A stretch of 64,000 nucleotides of DNA, from contig JAHBXW010000023.1 of the NCBI GenBank assembly GCA_019636235.1, positions 23,844 to 87,843 on the forward strand, read 5' to 3'. Shown one piece after another: positions 17,408 to 27,955 of this stretch (position 1 is the first letter of the stretch; each line of letters opens with the position of its first letter). The stretch comes from Planctomyces sp. (lineage in GTDB: Bacteria > Planctomycetota > Planctomycetia > Planctomycetales > Planctomycetaceae). The notes beneath the pieces were generated by a model. That model searched no databases and was not told the origin of the DNA. It worked only from the letters and a program-made list of their open reading frames with translations. The position numbers and the translations under genes were made by a program.

Positions 17408-19944
17408 GTCGTCGCCACCACGTCCGGTTCGATCGTGATTTGCCGGGGCTGGCCGGAATGGAGCAGGTATTTGCGGCTGAGCGTGTCCGTCAGAGCCCGC
17501 AGCGCGAGATCGACGTCGATCATGATGTCGCGCAGGTCGGCCGTCTGGGGCCGCGCCAACTGGTCCGGCGGCAGCATCCGCACCGCGTGCAGAGCCCCCA
17601 TGATGACCCGCTTCTCCTCGCTGCGCAGCGGGCTGGCGGCGTCCTGCGGCAGCAGGTCGACGTGGTCGGCCAGCGCCGCCAGCTGCGACGCGATCGACCG
17701 CGGACAGGTTTCGTCGGTGATGCACAGGTCCAGCACCGCGTTCTGCTGGATGTTGTCGAGGTACCGCGCGCGATACGTCATGCGGCAGTCCATGACCTCG
17801 AGCAAGGCCTTCAGCACGGGGCGCTCGATCGGCTCGCCGTCGCTCATCAGGCTGCGCAGCAGTCCGGCGACGTTCCGCGTCCGCTCGACGCGGCGGCCGA
17901 TGTCCAGCAGCCGCCAGGCCGGGCCGCGGATCATGCCGTCCTGGATCAGGCCGCTGACCGCCGCCAGGTCCAGAATGACCTGATTGACGGCGTCGAGGAC
18001 GTCGTAGGGGCCGGTCCAGCCCGACGACACCGAAGCGTGAAATGTGGCCGCCGTCTCGTGAATCTTCCGCCACGCGTCGGGGGAGATCCACAGCCGCTCC
18101 AGCGAGGCCAGCCGTTCCAGCTCGCGCACCGCCGCCGCGAGGCCCCGGGACTCCGACGCGTCCGAAACCATTCGCGGCAGTTCCTCGCCGAAGGCCGGCA
18201 TCGGCCCCGCGAGAATCTCGATCGCAAAGCCCGGCTCGATCTGCCCCTGATCGGCCAGGATCCGCACCAGGGACGGAAGTTCCGCGGCATCCAGCGGCGC
18301 ATCGGTCGTCAACCGCTCGACGACGGCCCGCAGCAGACGGCTGAGGAAGTCCGCGCGGTCCAGCGACTGGCCGACCCAGAACAGATCGTCCGCGACGCGG
18401 CTCGGAAAAATGGCGCTCGTCCGTTGCAGCTTGACCGGCTCGTTTTCCGAGGACAGCAGCGTCACGGGCCGCACGGGTCCGTCCGCCAGCACCCACAAAT
18501 CCTTGCTGCCCACGCCGGCCGAAATCGACAGCTCCATCGGCGCGGTGTTGGGCGCGACGCGGACCAGCCCGCCCGGCATCAGCGAGAACTCGCCGCCTTC
18601 GGCCACCATGAAGACTCGCACGGCCGCATGACCCGGACGCACGGCCCCCTGGCTGAACACCGGCACGGCGGAGCGCTCGATCAGCTCCTGTGCGACGAAC
18701 GCATACGGCCGGGCGAGAATCCGCTCGCGCAGCGCGCCGCGTTCCGCCGCGGACACCCGGGAGACGATCGTCTCCCGACCGCCGCTGCGCTCGAACGCCG
18801 GCTTGATCACGAGACCTTCGAATTGGTCCAGCACGTAGGCCCGCTGCGCGTCGTCGCCGCACCACCAGGTGGGGATCGAGGGCATCAGCAGCTCTTCATC
18901 GAGGCAGCGGCGGCACAGCTCCGGCAGAAACGCCATGAACACGGGCGTCTCCATCAGGCCGCTGCCGGGTCGGTTGGAGATCGTGACGTTGCCGCGGCGC
19001 ATGGCGTGCAGCACGCCAGGGACGCCGTAGGGCGAGTTCCCGCCCAGTTCGAGCGGGTCGATCGCGCGCTCTGGACCGCGGGCCATGATCACGTCGACCG
19101 GCGCCAGCCCCGCCAGCGTCTTCAGGTACACCCGGTCCTCCCGCACCGCCAGATCGCCGCTCTCGACCAGCGTGTAGCCCAGATATCGCGCCAGATAGAC
19201 ATCCTCGAAGTAGTAAGGATGCGACGCTCCCGATGAGAGCAGCACGATCCGCGGATTCGGCGAGTGCCGCGCCCCGAGTTCCGTCAGCGTGTTCTGCAGT
19301 TGCAGGAAGAAGGGCGCCAGCCGCAGGACGGGCTGGTGGTGCAGCGCGGGGGGAATCGTGCGGGAGGTGATGATGCGGTTTTCGAGGGCGAAGGCCATGC
19401 CGGCCGGTGCAGCGGCGCGGTCGGCCATCACGCACCACTGCCCGTCCGGCCCCCGCGCCAGTTCCGCCGCGTAGGTGGCGATCGACGGCCCCGGACCGGC
19501 GTGCAGGCCGCAGAACGCGCGAATGAAGCCCGGGTTGGCGAACAGCACCTCGGGGGGCAGCGAGCCGTCATAAATCAGCTGCCGCGATCCGTAGCAGTCC
19601 TGAACGATCCAGCGCAGCAGCCGTGCCCGCTGGTTCAGCCCCTTCTCGACCTTTCTCCATTCCGCCGCGCTGAGGATGAACGGCAGCAGGTCGAGCCGCC
19701 AGGGCCGCTGCAGTTGCGAGCCTTCATGGAACACGTTGAATGTGACGCCGTTCTCGCGGAGCTGCTCTTCCGCCTGCGTGGCGCGGCGGGCGAGTTCCTC
19801 GGGGGGCGCGTGGCGGAGGGCGTCGAGGAACTCCCGCCAACCGTCGCGGGGCGTGCCGGACGGGTCGAGCGCTTCGTTGTAGACGCCCGTCGGAACGGAC
19901 CAGTCGAATCGGAGCGGCGGCCCGATCTTCTCAGCGGTGGACAT
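17404..19944 (-). CDS. Circularly permuted ATP-grasp and alpha-E domain fusion protein
   Basis: An 846-residue fusion. The N-terminal half (about 90-490) is a circularly permuted ATP-grasp ligase (DUF404/DUF407 type) with EGSQLQRPWRLDLLPFIL, SNRPGSGLMETPVFMAFLPEL and GLVIKPAFERSGGRETIVS as nucleotide-binding stretches. From about residue 510 (FPSRVADDLFWVGQSLDRAD) it continues into the helical alpha-E/DUF403 domain. In many bacteria these are separate genes next to a transglutaminase. Here they are one polypeptide, overlapping that transglutaminase by four bases. The set is predicted from comparative genomics to make or modify a peptide; the product is unknown. Confidence 0.93.
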   Translation of the reverse strand: MSTAEKIGPPLRFDWSVPTGVYNEALDPSGTPRDGWREFLDALRHAPPEELARRATQAEEQLRENGVTFNVFHEGSQLQRPWRLDLLPFILSAAEWRKVEKGLNQRARLLRWIVQDCYGSRQLIYDGSLPPEVLFANPGFIRAFCGLHAGPGPSIATYAAELARGPDGQWCVMADRAAAPAGMAFALENRIITSRTIPPALHHQPVLRLAPFFLQLQNTLTELGARHSPNPRIVLLSSGASHPYYFEDVYLARYLGYTLVESGDLAVREDRVYLKTLAGLAPVDVIMARGPERAIDPLELGGNSPYGVPGVLHAMRRGNVTISNRPGSGLMETPVFMAFLPELCRRCLDEELLMPSIPTWWCGDDAQRAYVLDQFEGLVIKPAFERSGGRETIVSRVSAAERGALRERILARPYAFVAQELIERSAVPVFSQGAVRPGHAAVRVFMVAEGGEFSLMPGGLVRVAPNTAPMELSISAGVGSKDLWVLADGPVRPVTLLSSENEPVKLQRTSAIFPSRVADDLFWVGQSLDRADFLSRLLRAVVERLTTDAPLDAAELPSLVRILADQGQIEPGFAIEILAGPMPAFGEELPRMVSDASESRGLAAAVRELERLASLERLWISPDAWRKIHETAATFHASVSSGWTGPYDVLDAVNQVILDLAAVSGLIQDGMIRGPAWRLLDIGRRVERTRNVAGLLRSLMSDGEPIERPVLKALLEVMDCRMTYRARYLDNIQQNAVLDLCITDETCPRSIASQLAALADHVDLLPQDAASPLRSEEKRVIMGALHAVRMLPPDQLARPQTADLRDIMIDVDLALRALTDTLSRKYLLHSGQPRQITIEPDVVATT

Positions 19945-19990
19945 CGACAGGAGCGGGATCCGGGGAAGACGCGAGGCGGGTCGAGGCTCA

Positions 19991-20029
19991 GGGACGATTC
20001 CGGCGGAACATTCCGTTCCGGATCGTCCC
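19991..20029. repeat. Long inverted repeat (hairpin) between two minus-strand genes
   Basis: GGGACGAT at 19991-19998 plus CCGG at 20000-20003 pair with CCGGATCGTCCC at 20018-20029, leaving one bulged T and a 14-base loop that can itself fold. It lies between the ATP-grasp start and the ceramidase stop. No T-run follows on either strand, so a simple intrinsic terminator is not supported. Confidence 0.6.
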
Positions 20030-20107
20030 CGGTTCGAGATTATCCGAGCGGCCGGGATTCTGAACAGACTGCTTCCAGGGCAATTCCCGGCCCCGTGCGG
20101 GCGGACG

Positions 20108-21463
20108 TCACTCCCGCCCCACTTCCTCCAGCATCCGCACGCACTCGTCGACGATCGCCTCGCCGGTTCCCCGCTCCACGAAACTGTGGAGGCCCGTCCA
20201 TGTCTGGTAGCCCCCCAGATCGTAGGCGTCCCGATTCGGCACGTAACCGATGTAGTCGTTCGACAGGCCGAACACGAACGTGTTGCGGTGCGGGGATCGG
20301 CGTTTGATCTCGATGCCCAGCACGGTGAAGTATTCGGCCGGCACGGCGACGAAATAGGCGTCGCCGATGCGCAGCGCCTGCAACCATGTCGACCGCTCCT
20401 GCCCCTGCTGAGGCCGCAGGATTTCCCGCATGTCGCGGAACACCTGGGCGATGTACTCCGCTCCCTGGGGCGCGTACTTCTGGCAATAGTCGACGCATTT
20501 CCGCTCTTCCGTCTCTTCGTCGAACTCCCGCACTCGGTACGTGAACTCCCGCTTCACTGCGGCGAGGCGGGTGCTGGACATCGGCTGCGCCGCCTGCAAC
20601 GAGTCGTGAATGGCGCCCTTCAGCCGCAGCACCATTTCGTCGGTCGTCAAAATCAGGTTGTGCGTCGAGCCGGCGGCGCCGCTGAAGAAGGCGCACGGCG
20701 CCTCCAGTTCCTCGGACAGTTCCTGCGCCGCCAGTCCGTAGAATCCCGGCGAACGCTTCGGCTGGCGGGTCCCGATGCAGTGCGTGGAGTGATTGAACAG
20801 CAGTCCGGCGTAACCGCCGTCGGGCTTGCGGAACGCCAGCACCGGCAGGTCGACGTCAAACGGACCCGTCGGCCGCAGCGCGTTCTCCCGCGGGCCGATC
20901 CAGAAGACGAAGCCGTCATTGAGCAATAGCCGGCTGTTCTGTCCGACGGTCGCCTCCTGTCCCAGCCGGTACACCGGCTGGCATTCGACGGACGCCTCGG
21001 CCCGCGCGTTGGCCTCCTTCGCGGCGGCGACGATCGCTTCGACCGTCCGCCGGCAGAATTCCTCTTCCCGCTGGTAGCCGTGAATCGTCACCGTCGAGGG
21101 CGCGTGATGCGTGTGGCTCGAATTGATGAGAATATTCTCGAACGGAATGCCGCACTCCTCCTCAATCCGCTTCGCAGCCGGGTCGAGGTAATCGCGGTTG
21201 ATCATCAGCACGTCGACGGCGACCAGGCACAGCCGCGTATCGCCCGCGACCACCAGGGCCGTCGCCTGCAACTTGCCTTCCTGTCCCGTCAGACGGCCGG
21301 GGCCGATCCCGCCGCCGATGACCATCTCGTCTTCGGCCTGCATTTCGACAGTCGCCGCGCCGACGCGGAGCGCATCCGCCGCCTGCACGCGGTCGACCCG
21401 GGCAGACAGCCCGCCGCACAGAATCACGAGGCCGCAGGCCGCACTTCGCCAGAATCCCGTCAT
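20108..21463 (-). CDS. Secreted neutral/alkaline ceramidase-like hydrolase
   Basis: A 451-residue exported protein. The N-terminal signal peptide (about 1-29, AACGLVILCGGLSA core, cleavage after VQA) is followed by RVGAATVEM, typical of the start of neutral/alkaline non-lysosomal ceramidase N-terminal domains. The zinc-binding region INSSHTHHAPSTV is present, and later FNHSTHCIG and FSGAAGSTHN conform to the family. The C-terminal immunoglobulin-like domain of true ceramidases is absent. Planctomycetes carry many such shortened paralogues whose substrates are not known to be ceramides. Confidence 0.85.
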   Translation of the reverse strand: MTGFWRSAACGLVILCGGLSARVDRVQAADALRVGAATVEMQAEDEMVIGGGIGPGRLTGQEGKLQATALVVAGDTRLCLVAVDVLMINRDYLDPAAKRIEEECGIPFENILINSSHTHHAPSTVTIHGYQREEEFCRRTVEAIVAAAKEANARAEASVECQPVYRLGQEATVGQNSRLLLNDGFVFWIGPRENALRPTGPFDVDLPVLAFRKPDGGYAGLLFNHSTHCIGTRQPKRSPGFYGLAAQELSEELEAPCAFFSGAAGSTHNLILTTDEMVLRLKGAIHDSLQAAQPMSSTRLAAVKREFTYRVREFDEETEERKCVDYCQKYAPQGAEYIAQVFRDMREILRPQQGQERSTWLQALRIGDAYFVAVPAEYFTVLGIEIKRRSPHRNTFVFGLSNDYIGYVPNRDAYDLGGYQTWTGLHSFVERGTGEAIVDECVRMLEEVGRE

Positions 21464-21534
21464 CGGTTCACCTCGGTGTCGTGGTCATCGCTGCCGTCGT
21501 CGTGAGTCCTGCGGGCGTCGCCGCCCGATTGCCC

Positions 21535-24500
21535 CTAAGGCCCGCCGGCGTCCGCCGTCGGCGGCTGGCCAGTCCGCAGAAACGCGAGCAGGTCCGCCAG
21601 TCCCTGCTCCGTCAACTTCTCGAATCCCTCGGGCATCAGCGAACGTCCTGTGTTCCGCAGCTCTTCAATGTCCGCTCGATCGAGAACGTCCTCGCCGTCC
21701 GCGCGGCGAAGCATCAGCTGTCGCGGCGATTCTCCGGCCAGCAGCCCTGACAGAATGCGTCCATCTGACAAGACCGCGACATAACTCATGCCGTCCGCGG
21801 GGACGTTCCGGTTGGGATCGAGGATGTCGACCAGCACATCGGCCGGGGGACGGTTGGCGACGCTGGCCAGGTCCGGTCCCAGCCGGCGGCCCTGTCCCTG
21901 AATGGAGTGACAGCTCTGACAATTCTCGACGAACACGCGTGACCCGCGCCGGGCATCTCCGGACAGCGCCAGCGCCGGCTGGAACGCAGCCACCACCTCC
22001 GTCCGGTTCGAGTTCCCCTCGCGGCGAAGCAGTTCTCGCACGCGGGCCGCCTGCCCGGCATCGCAGAGCCGCACCAGCCGGTCCGCGTTCAACGCATCGA
22101 CCTCTGCGGGCTCGATGCGCCCGTCCTCAAGCGCGTCAACCACCGCGCCGGCGAACTCCCGTCGCGTCAGCAGCCCGTCCAGCAGGGTCCGTCTGAGTGC
22201 GGGAGTCGCACGCGGCCACGCGTCCAGCAACCGTCCCGCCGCTTCCGGTTCTGCGAATCCCGAGAGCGCTCGAATCGCCGCCTGCTGGACCTCCACCGGA
22301 TGCTCCGGCTGCAACAGGGCTTCCAAAGTTGCCCTCGCCGCGTCCCACTCCTCGTGGCCGATGACCCGGATCGCCATGACGCGCTCCGCCGGGGAGGCGT
22401 CCGCCGTCCCGGCCAGCGTTCCGGCGACACGCTGCCACTCGGACGCGGACTGCGGATTCAGGCCTTCCCCCCGCGAATCGGAGGATCGATCCGCCTGCAG
22501 GATCCCGGAATACAGCGCGAGTCCAACTGCGCCGGCGTCCGCCTCCTTCAGCTCGGTGAGGAACTTGTCCGGCGCCAATTCGTCACTCAGCCGCGTCTGC
22601 CGCGCCGACGATTCCAGAAACTCGAAGTCCTCCAGAGACAGGCCCGCCGCGGGAGTCTCCTTCAGCTCCTCGACGACGACTGGCAGCAGCGCTGCCAGGG
22701 CGGATCGTCCCGCCCCGCCGCGCTGGCCGCCGATCGCCAGCAACAGCCGTCGAGCCCACGGGCTGCCGTTGCTGTCCGCCCGCCACAACCGCCGCAGGGC
22801 GTCCTCGGCAATATCGCGATGAGCGCCGGCGTCGTTCGCATCCGTCGCGACGCCGGCCCGACAGATTGCCCACAGCGCTAAAAGCCGCAGCGACTCGTCA
22901 TCGCTGCTTGCGAACTGCGACAGCCATCGTTGTGATGCCGCATCCGCTCCGGGGACTCGCGACGCCGCCAGCGCTGCGTGCCGACGAATGCGCAGGGAAG
23001 AATCGTCAAACAGCGCGGCCCCTTCAGTCAGCGCGTCCGGGCCTCCCAGAGTCCACAAGGCATGGATGCGGGCCAGATCGCTGGCCCCAGCATGGAAAAC
23101 GACATCGCGGAGCCGTGCAACGCACGCCGGCCACTCCGGCGAGTCGCGACGCTCGCTGAGCAACCGCTGAGCCGTGTCCCGAATCCAGCCATTGCCGGAC
23201 GACAACGCGTCCACAAGTTCAGGGCCGCTCAGCGCGGTCAGGTTCGGCCAGGGCCTCGGCGCCGCGCCCCGCGGGACAATTCTCCAGATCCGTCCGCGGT
23301 CATCCCCCTTGCGAAAGTCAGTCGTGCGGCGGGCCTGTTCGTCGGCGACGAACTGCGGATGCTCGACCAGCCGCCGATAGAAATCGACAACGTACAACGC
23401 CCCATCCGGACCGGTCGCGAGGTTCACCGGCCGGAACCAGCCATCAGTCGTCGCCAGGAACTCCGAAGCCTGCTCTCCGGGCGCGCGACTGGCGACGAAC
23501 GTCGCCCCCTCCCGCCGCAGCAGGTCGCGATGAACGATGTTCGACAACGGCTCGCAGGCGAACGCGTTCCCGCGGCACTCCGCAGGCAGCCAGTCGCCGC
23601 GGTAGATCGTCAGTCCGCAGCTGGCGTTGAAAAAGCCAGGCTCCTCAGCATTGAAGCGTTCGGTCGTCCGGCTGATCGGATAGATCCGTCCGGTGGAACC
23701 ATGGTCGGCGATCTCCGCACAGGCCGCCTGCGGGGTCAGCCTGAGTCCCGGAACGAATCCCAGGGGATCGAGAACGACGTGCCGGATATGCACGGTGTTC
23801 CAGGACAGGAATCTCTCGCCGTCGTCGTCGAATGCGTGCCCGAACTGTGAGAATCCGGCCGTCGCCTCGACGACGCCCGTCCGCAGGTTCAACCGGAAGT
23901 CGCGTCCGCGGATCGAGACCGGCTCGACGGTCGCCGTCGCCGGCACTTCCTCTCCCGGACGCCCAAGAATCGACACGCAGCGCACCTCCCCGTCGCTGCG
24001 ACCATTCGCCCCGTACACCCAGCCGTCGAGTCCCAGCATGAGGCCGTTCACGCGGAGTTGCTGGTTGCCTTCGCCAAAACCGGTGAACAGGACCTGACGG
24101 ACATCGGCGCGGCCGTCCCCGTCACGATCCTGAAGAAAGAGGATGTCCGGGGCCGCCGAGACGAGCACGCCCCCGTGATACGGCAGCGCGCCCGTCGGGT
24201 AAGGCAGCCCGTCCGCGAACAGGACCGACCGGTCCGCCCGGCCGTCCCCATTCGTGTCCTCCAGCAGCCGAATCCGGCCGCCGGTCGGCTCCGCGGGATA
24301 GTCTCCCATTTCGCAGACGTACATCCGTCCGGCCGCGTCCCAGGAGATTGCCACCGGGTCCACGACATCCGGTTCCGCGGCGACGAGCTGGATCTCCAGG
24401 TCCGCGGGAAGCACGAACGCCGCGCGGGCCGCATCCGGAGACAACGGCGGCTCCAGCTGCGATGTCGGCGGCTCGGCCGACAACGCCCACGGCACACCCA

Positions 24501-24540
24501 GCGTCCACCAGGCCAGAGCCGTCAGCGTTCGCAGCAGCAT
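21535..24540 (-). CDS. PVC-type heme-binding CxxCH protein (membrane-bound dehydrogenase family)
   Basis: A 1001-residue exported protein. The start at 24540 gives a clean signal peptide (MLLRTLTALAWWTLGVPWALSA). An N-terminal beta-propeller of the PQQ-type membrane-bound dehydrogenase family spans about 30-400 (for example MYVCEMGDYPAEPTGGRIRL, with DTNGDGRAD and DRDGDGRAD calcium-type loops). A HEAT-repeat-like helical region follows (about 430-820). The C-terminal cytochrome c domain has CQSCH (about residue 873) and an axial methionine candidate in RSLMPEGFEKL. The electron donor is unknown. A start at 24702 would add 54 residues before the signal peptide and is disfavoured. Confidence 0.93.
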   Translation of the reverse strand: MLLRTLTALAWWTLGVPWALSAEPPTSQLEPPLSPDAARAAFVLPADLEIQLVAAEPDVVDPVAISWDAAGRMYVCEMGDYPAEPTGGRIRLLEDTNGDGRADRSVLFADGLPYPTGALPYHGGVLVSAAPDILFLQDRDGDGRADVRQVLFTGFGEGNQQLRVNGLMLGLDGWVYGANGRSDGEVRCVSILGRPGEEVPATATVEPVSIRGRDFRLNLRTGVVEATAGFSQFGHAFDDDGERFLSWNTVHIRHVVLDPLGFVPGLRLTPQAACAEIADHGSTGRIYPISRTTERFNAEEPGFFNASCGLTIYRGDWLPAECRGNAFACEPLSNIVHRDLLRREGATFVASRAPGEQASEFLATTDGWFRPVNLATGPDGALYVVDFYRRLVEHPQFVADEQARRTTDFRKGDDRGRIWRIVPRGAAPRPWPNLTALSGPELVDALSSGNGWIRDTAQRLLSERRDSPEWPACVARLRDVVFHAGASDLARIHALWTLGGPDALTEGAALFDDSSLRIRRHAALAASRVPGADAASQRWLSQFASSDDESLRLLALWAICRAGVATDANDAGAHRDIAEDALRRLWRADSNGSPWARRLLLAIGGQRGGAGRSALAALLPVVVEELKETPAAGLSLEDFEFLESSARQTRLSDELAPDKFLTELKEADAGAVGLALYSGILQADRSSDSRGEGLNPQSASEWQRVAGTLAGTADASPAERVMAIRVIGHEEWDAARATLEALLQPEHPVEVQQAAIRALSGFAEPEAAGRLLDAWPRATPALRRTLLDGLLTRREFAGAVVDALEDGRIEPAEVDALNADRLVRLCDAGQAARVRELLRREGNSNRTEVVAAFQPALALSGDARRGSRVFVENCQSCHSIQGQGRRLGPDLASVANRPPADVLVDILDPNRNVPADGMSYVAVLSDGRILSGLLAGESPRQLMLRRADGEDVLDRADIEELRNTGRSLMPEGFEKLTEQGLADLLAFLRTGQPPTADAGGP

Positions 24541-24723
24541 GGGCAGACGTCCAGAATTCAGGGCCGCGGACCACGTCGCGATCACGCTAGGGCATCGCCC
24601 CGCCGGACGCCAGCCTTCGACGATACGTGAATTGTCGCGATCCAATCCTCCGGCCGCCCCCAGGCCGGCCGAAGGGTTGGACGATACCGGACGGCGCAGC
24701 ACCCGCCCCCCGGAAACTTCCGT

Positions 24724-24751
24724 TTGACTCCGCCCCCCTGCCGCCGATAGC
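24724..24751 (+). promoter_or_regulatory. Candidate sigma-70 promoter for the cimA leader
   Basis: TTGACT at 24724-24729 matches five of six -35 positions. A weak -10-like GATAGC lies at 24746-24751 after a 16-base spacer. Transcription would begin near 24758, leaving a short 5' end before the leader start codon at 24778. The weak -10 keeps confidence moderate. Confidence 0.4.
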
Positions 24752-24777
24752 CTTTTGGATCAAACCCCTCAGCCAGC

Positions 24778-24882
24778 ATGCCCGCCACGCGCCGCCAGTT
24801 CTCGATCAACGACCTCCGCCGGCCCTTTGCCGCGCGCCGGACGATCGTGATTATTGGCCCCCCGCCCCTCCTGCGACGCTGA
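24778..24882 (+). CDS. cimA leader peptide, 34 residues
   Basis: ATG at 24778 to TGA at 24880-24882. Residues 22-27 read TIVIIG, encoded ACG ATC GTG ATT ATT GGC. Three prolines, two leucines and two arginines follow before the stop. The clustered isoleucine codons near the 3' end, just before an intrinsic terminator in front of an isoleucine-pathway gene, are the hallmark of a regulatory leader peptide. ATT looks like the less-used isoleucine codon in this high-GC window. The Leu codons at 24868-24873 lie so close to segment 2 that stalling there would mask it, which predicts control by isoleucine and valine rather than leucine. No strong ribosome binding site is visible. Confidence 0.82.
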   Translation: MPATRRQFSINDLRRPFAARRTIVIIGPPPLLRR

Positions 24883-24901
24883 GGCTCGTTCAGTCTCTCC
24901 C

Positions 24902-24932
24902 CCCTCGGGTCGCTCGATCCGGGGGTTTTTTT
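24902..24932 (+). terminator. Intrinsic terminator (attenuator) 57 bases before cimA
   Basis: A ten-base-pair stem (24902-24911 with 24916-24925, including two G-U pairs) has a GCTC loop and is followed directly by seven T residues at 24926-24932. Its 5' arm overlaps the antiterminator described above. Confidence 0.88.
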
Positions 24933-24989
24933 GTTGAACGCCCCGATCGATCGGCCGACTTCCCAAAAAATTCCGGACAGTCAGCAACC

Positions 24990-26624
<1,635 letters not shown>

Positions 26625-26631
26625 CCGCGGA

Positions 26632-27846
26632 ATGCGAGCGCCCTGCATGGCCGCCCCCGACATTCAGGCTGAACCAACCGCCGCCGTCCCATCGACGGCG
26701 ACTCCGGCGTCCCTTGCCTCGCGACTGAAGCACGCGGCCGTCGAGATCGGTTTTGACCTTGTCGGCATCTCCGCGGCCGTCGCGCCGGACGGACTGTCGC
26801 GGCTGCGCGAATGGCTGGCCGCCGGAAACGCGGGGGAGATGGCGTACATCCAACGCCGCCTCGACGCCTACGCCGACCCCGCGCGCGTCCTGCCCGAAGT
26901 CCGCAGCGTCGTCATGCTGGCGACCAACTACCGGACCCGCGATCCGTTGCCGCTGCCAGCCGGCGCCGGACGGGTCTCCCGGTACGCCTGGGGCGAACGC
27001 GACTATCACGACGTCCTGCGGGAGCGGACGCGGCGGCTCGCGGACGTTCTGCATGCGGAGCGCCCCGACTGTCGAACCCGGTGCATTGTCGATTCCGCGC
27101 CGCTGCTGGAACGCGATTTCGCCCGCCGGGCCGGGTTGGGCTGGTTCGGCAAGAACACGATGCTGATCAACAAGCGGCTGGGAAGCTGGTTCTTCCTGTC
27201 CGCGCTGCTGACGGACGTCGAGCTGCCCCCCGACGCTCCGCATGACACCGCTCACTGCGGAACCTGCACGCGCTGTCTGGAGGCCTGTCCCACTGATGCG
27301 TTCGACGCCCCCGGGCGGCTCGACGCCCGCAAATGCATCAGTTACCTGACGATCGAACTGCGCGGACGGCCGATTCCGGAATCGCTCCGCTCGCCGCTGG
27401 GAGACTGGGCCTTCGGCTGCGACGTCTGCCAGGACGTCTGCCCCTGGAACACGAAGGCGCCCGTCAGCGGCGACCCCGCGTTCGCCCCCGCCGCAGAACG
27501 GGATCGAGTCGACCTGGCGGACCTCCTGTCGTTGACCGACGAGGAATTCGCAACTCGGCATCGCGGCACGCCGCTGGAACGCCCCGGTCGGGACGGCCTG
27601 CTGCAGAACGCCTGCATCGTCGCCGGGAACACGGGCGGACCGGATGCGCTGCCGTTGCTGGAGCGCGCGGCGCGGGAATCGTCGTCCGCCGTCCGCGAGG
27701 CCGCGGCCTGGGCGGAACGCGAACTGCGTCGCAGACATGCGGATTGTGCGGCGGACGCCGGTTTTGAGACTCACGACGTTTCCCGCCCCGGCCCCACGGA
27801 CGTCACAGCCGGCCTCCCGAGCCCGGGGATCGGGAACGGGGACTGA
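26632..27846 (+). CDS. queG: Epoxyqueuosine reductase QueG
   Basis: A 404-residue cobalamin-dependent iron-sulfur enzyme performing the last step of queuosine tRNA modification. The catalytic aspartate is in CIVDSAPLLERDFA. GLGWFGKNTMLI is the family signature for cofactor binding. Two 4Fe-4S motifs are present, CGTCTRCLEACPTDAF and CDVCQDVCPWN. A short HEAT-like C-terminal segment (PLLERAARESSSAVREAA) completes the normal architecture. The gene starts 7 bases after cimA; ATG 26632 and ATG 26647 are both plausible starts. Being downstream of cimA it may also be under the attenuator, with no obvious metabolic reason. Confidence 0.95.
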   Translation: MRAPCMAAPDIQAEPTAAVPSTATPASLASRLKHAAVEIGFDLVGISAAVAPDGLSRLREWLAAGNAGEMAYIQRRLDAYADPARVLPEVRSVVMLATNYRTRDPLPLPAGAGRVSRYAWGERDYHDVLRERTRRLADVLHAERPDCRTRCIVDSAPLLERDFARRAGLGWFGKNTMLINKRLGSWFFLSALLTDVELPPDAPHDTAHCGTCTRCLEACPTDAFDAPGRLDARKCISYLTIELRGRPIPESLRSPLGDWAFGCDVCQDVCPWNTKAPVSGDPAFAPAAERDRVDLADLLSLTDEEFATRHRGTPLERPGRDGLLQNACIVAGNTGGPDALPLLERAARESSSAVREAAAWAERELRRRHADCAADAGFETHDVSRPGPTDVTAGLPSPGIGNGD

Positions 27847-27955
27847 CGATTCTCCTGCGGCCGCTTCCCGCGTATGGCAGATAAGGAGAAGGGCCGAACG
27901 GCGCAGGCGGCAGCGCCCGGACACAAGGCCCACGCGCGGCCGGGAAGGAGCAGGC

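Larger units (their letters stand above)
24767..24932 (+). promoter_or_regulatory. Ribosome-mediated transcription attenuator upstream of cimA
   Basis: The region can form three competing helices. Segment 1 (24767-24773, CCTCAGC) can pair with segment 2 (24878-24884, GCTGAGG). Segment 2 (24873-24884) can instead pair with segment 3 (24903-24913) as an 11-base-pair antiterminator with one bulged G and one G-U pair. Segment 3 with segment 4 (24902-24911 with 24916-24925) forms a 10-base-pair terminator stem. The antiterminator and terminator share 24903-24911 and exclude each other. The leader peptide has Ile-Val-Ile-Ile codons at 24844-24855, and its stop codon sits inside segment 2. A ribosome stalled at these codons leaves segment 2 free; one reaching the stop covers it. 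Confidence 0.85.

Noticed and set aside
17408..18865. N-terminal extension of the transglutaminase frame
   Set aside because: It lies inside the ATP-grasp gene in another frame and is low complexity. The ATGA overlap gives the natural start.
17383..19236. A 617-codon open frame opposite the ATP-grasp gene
   Set aside because: Shadow frame with low-complexity residues and no recognisable domain.
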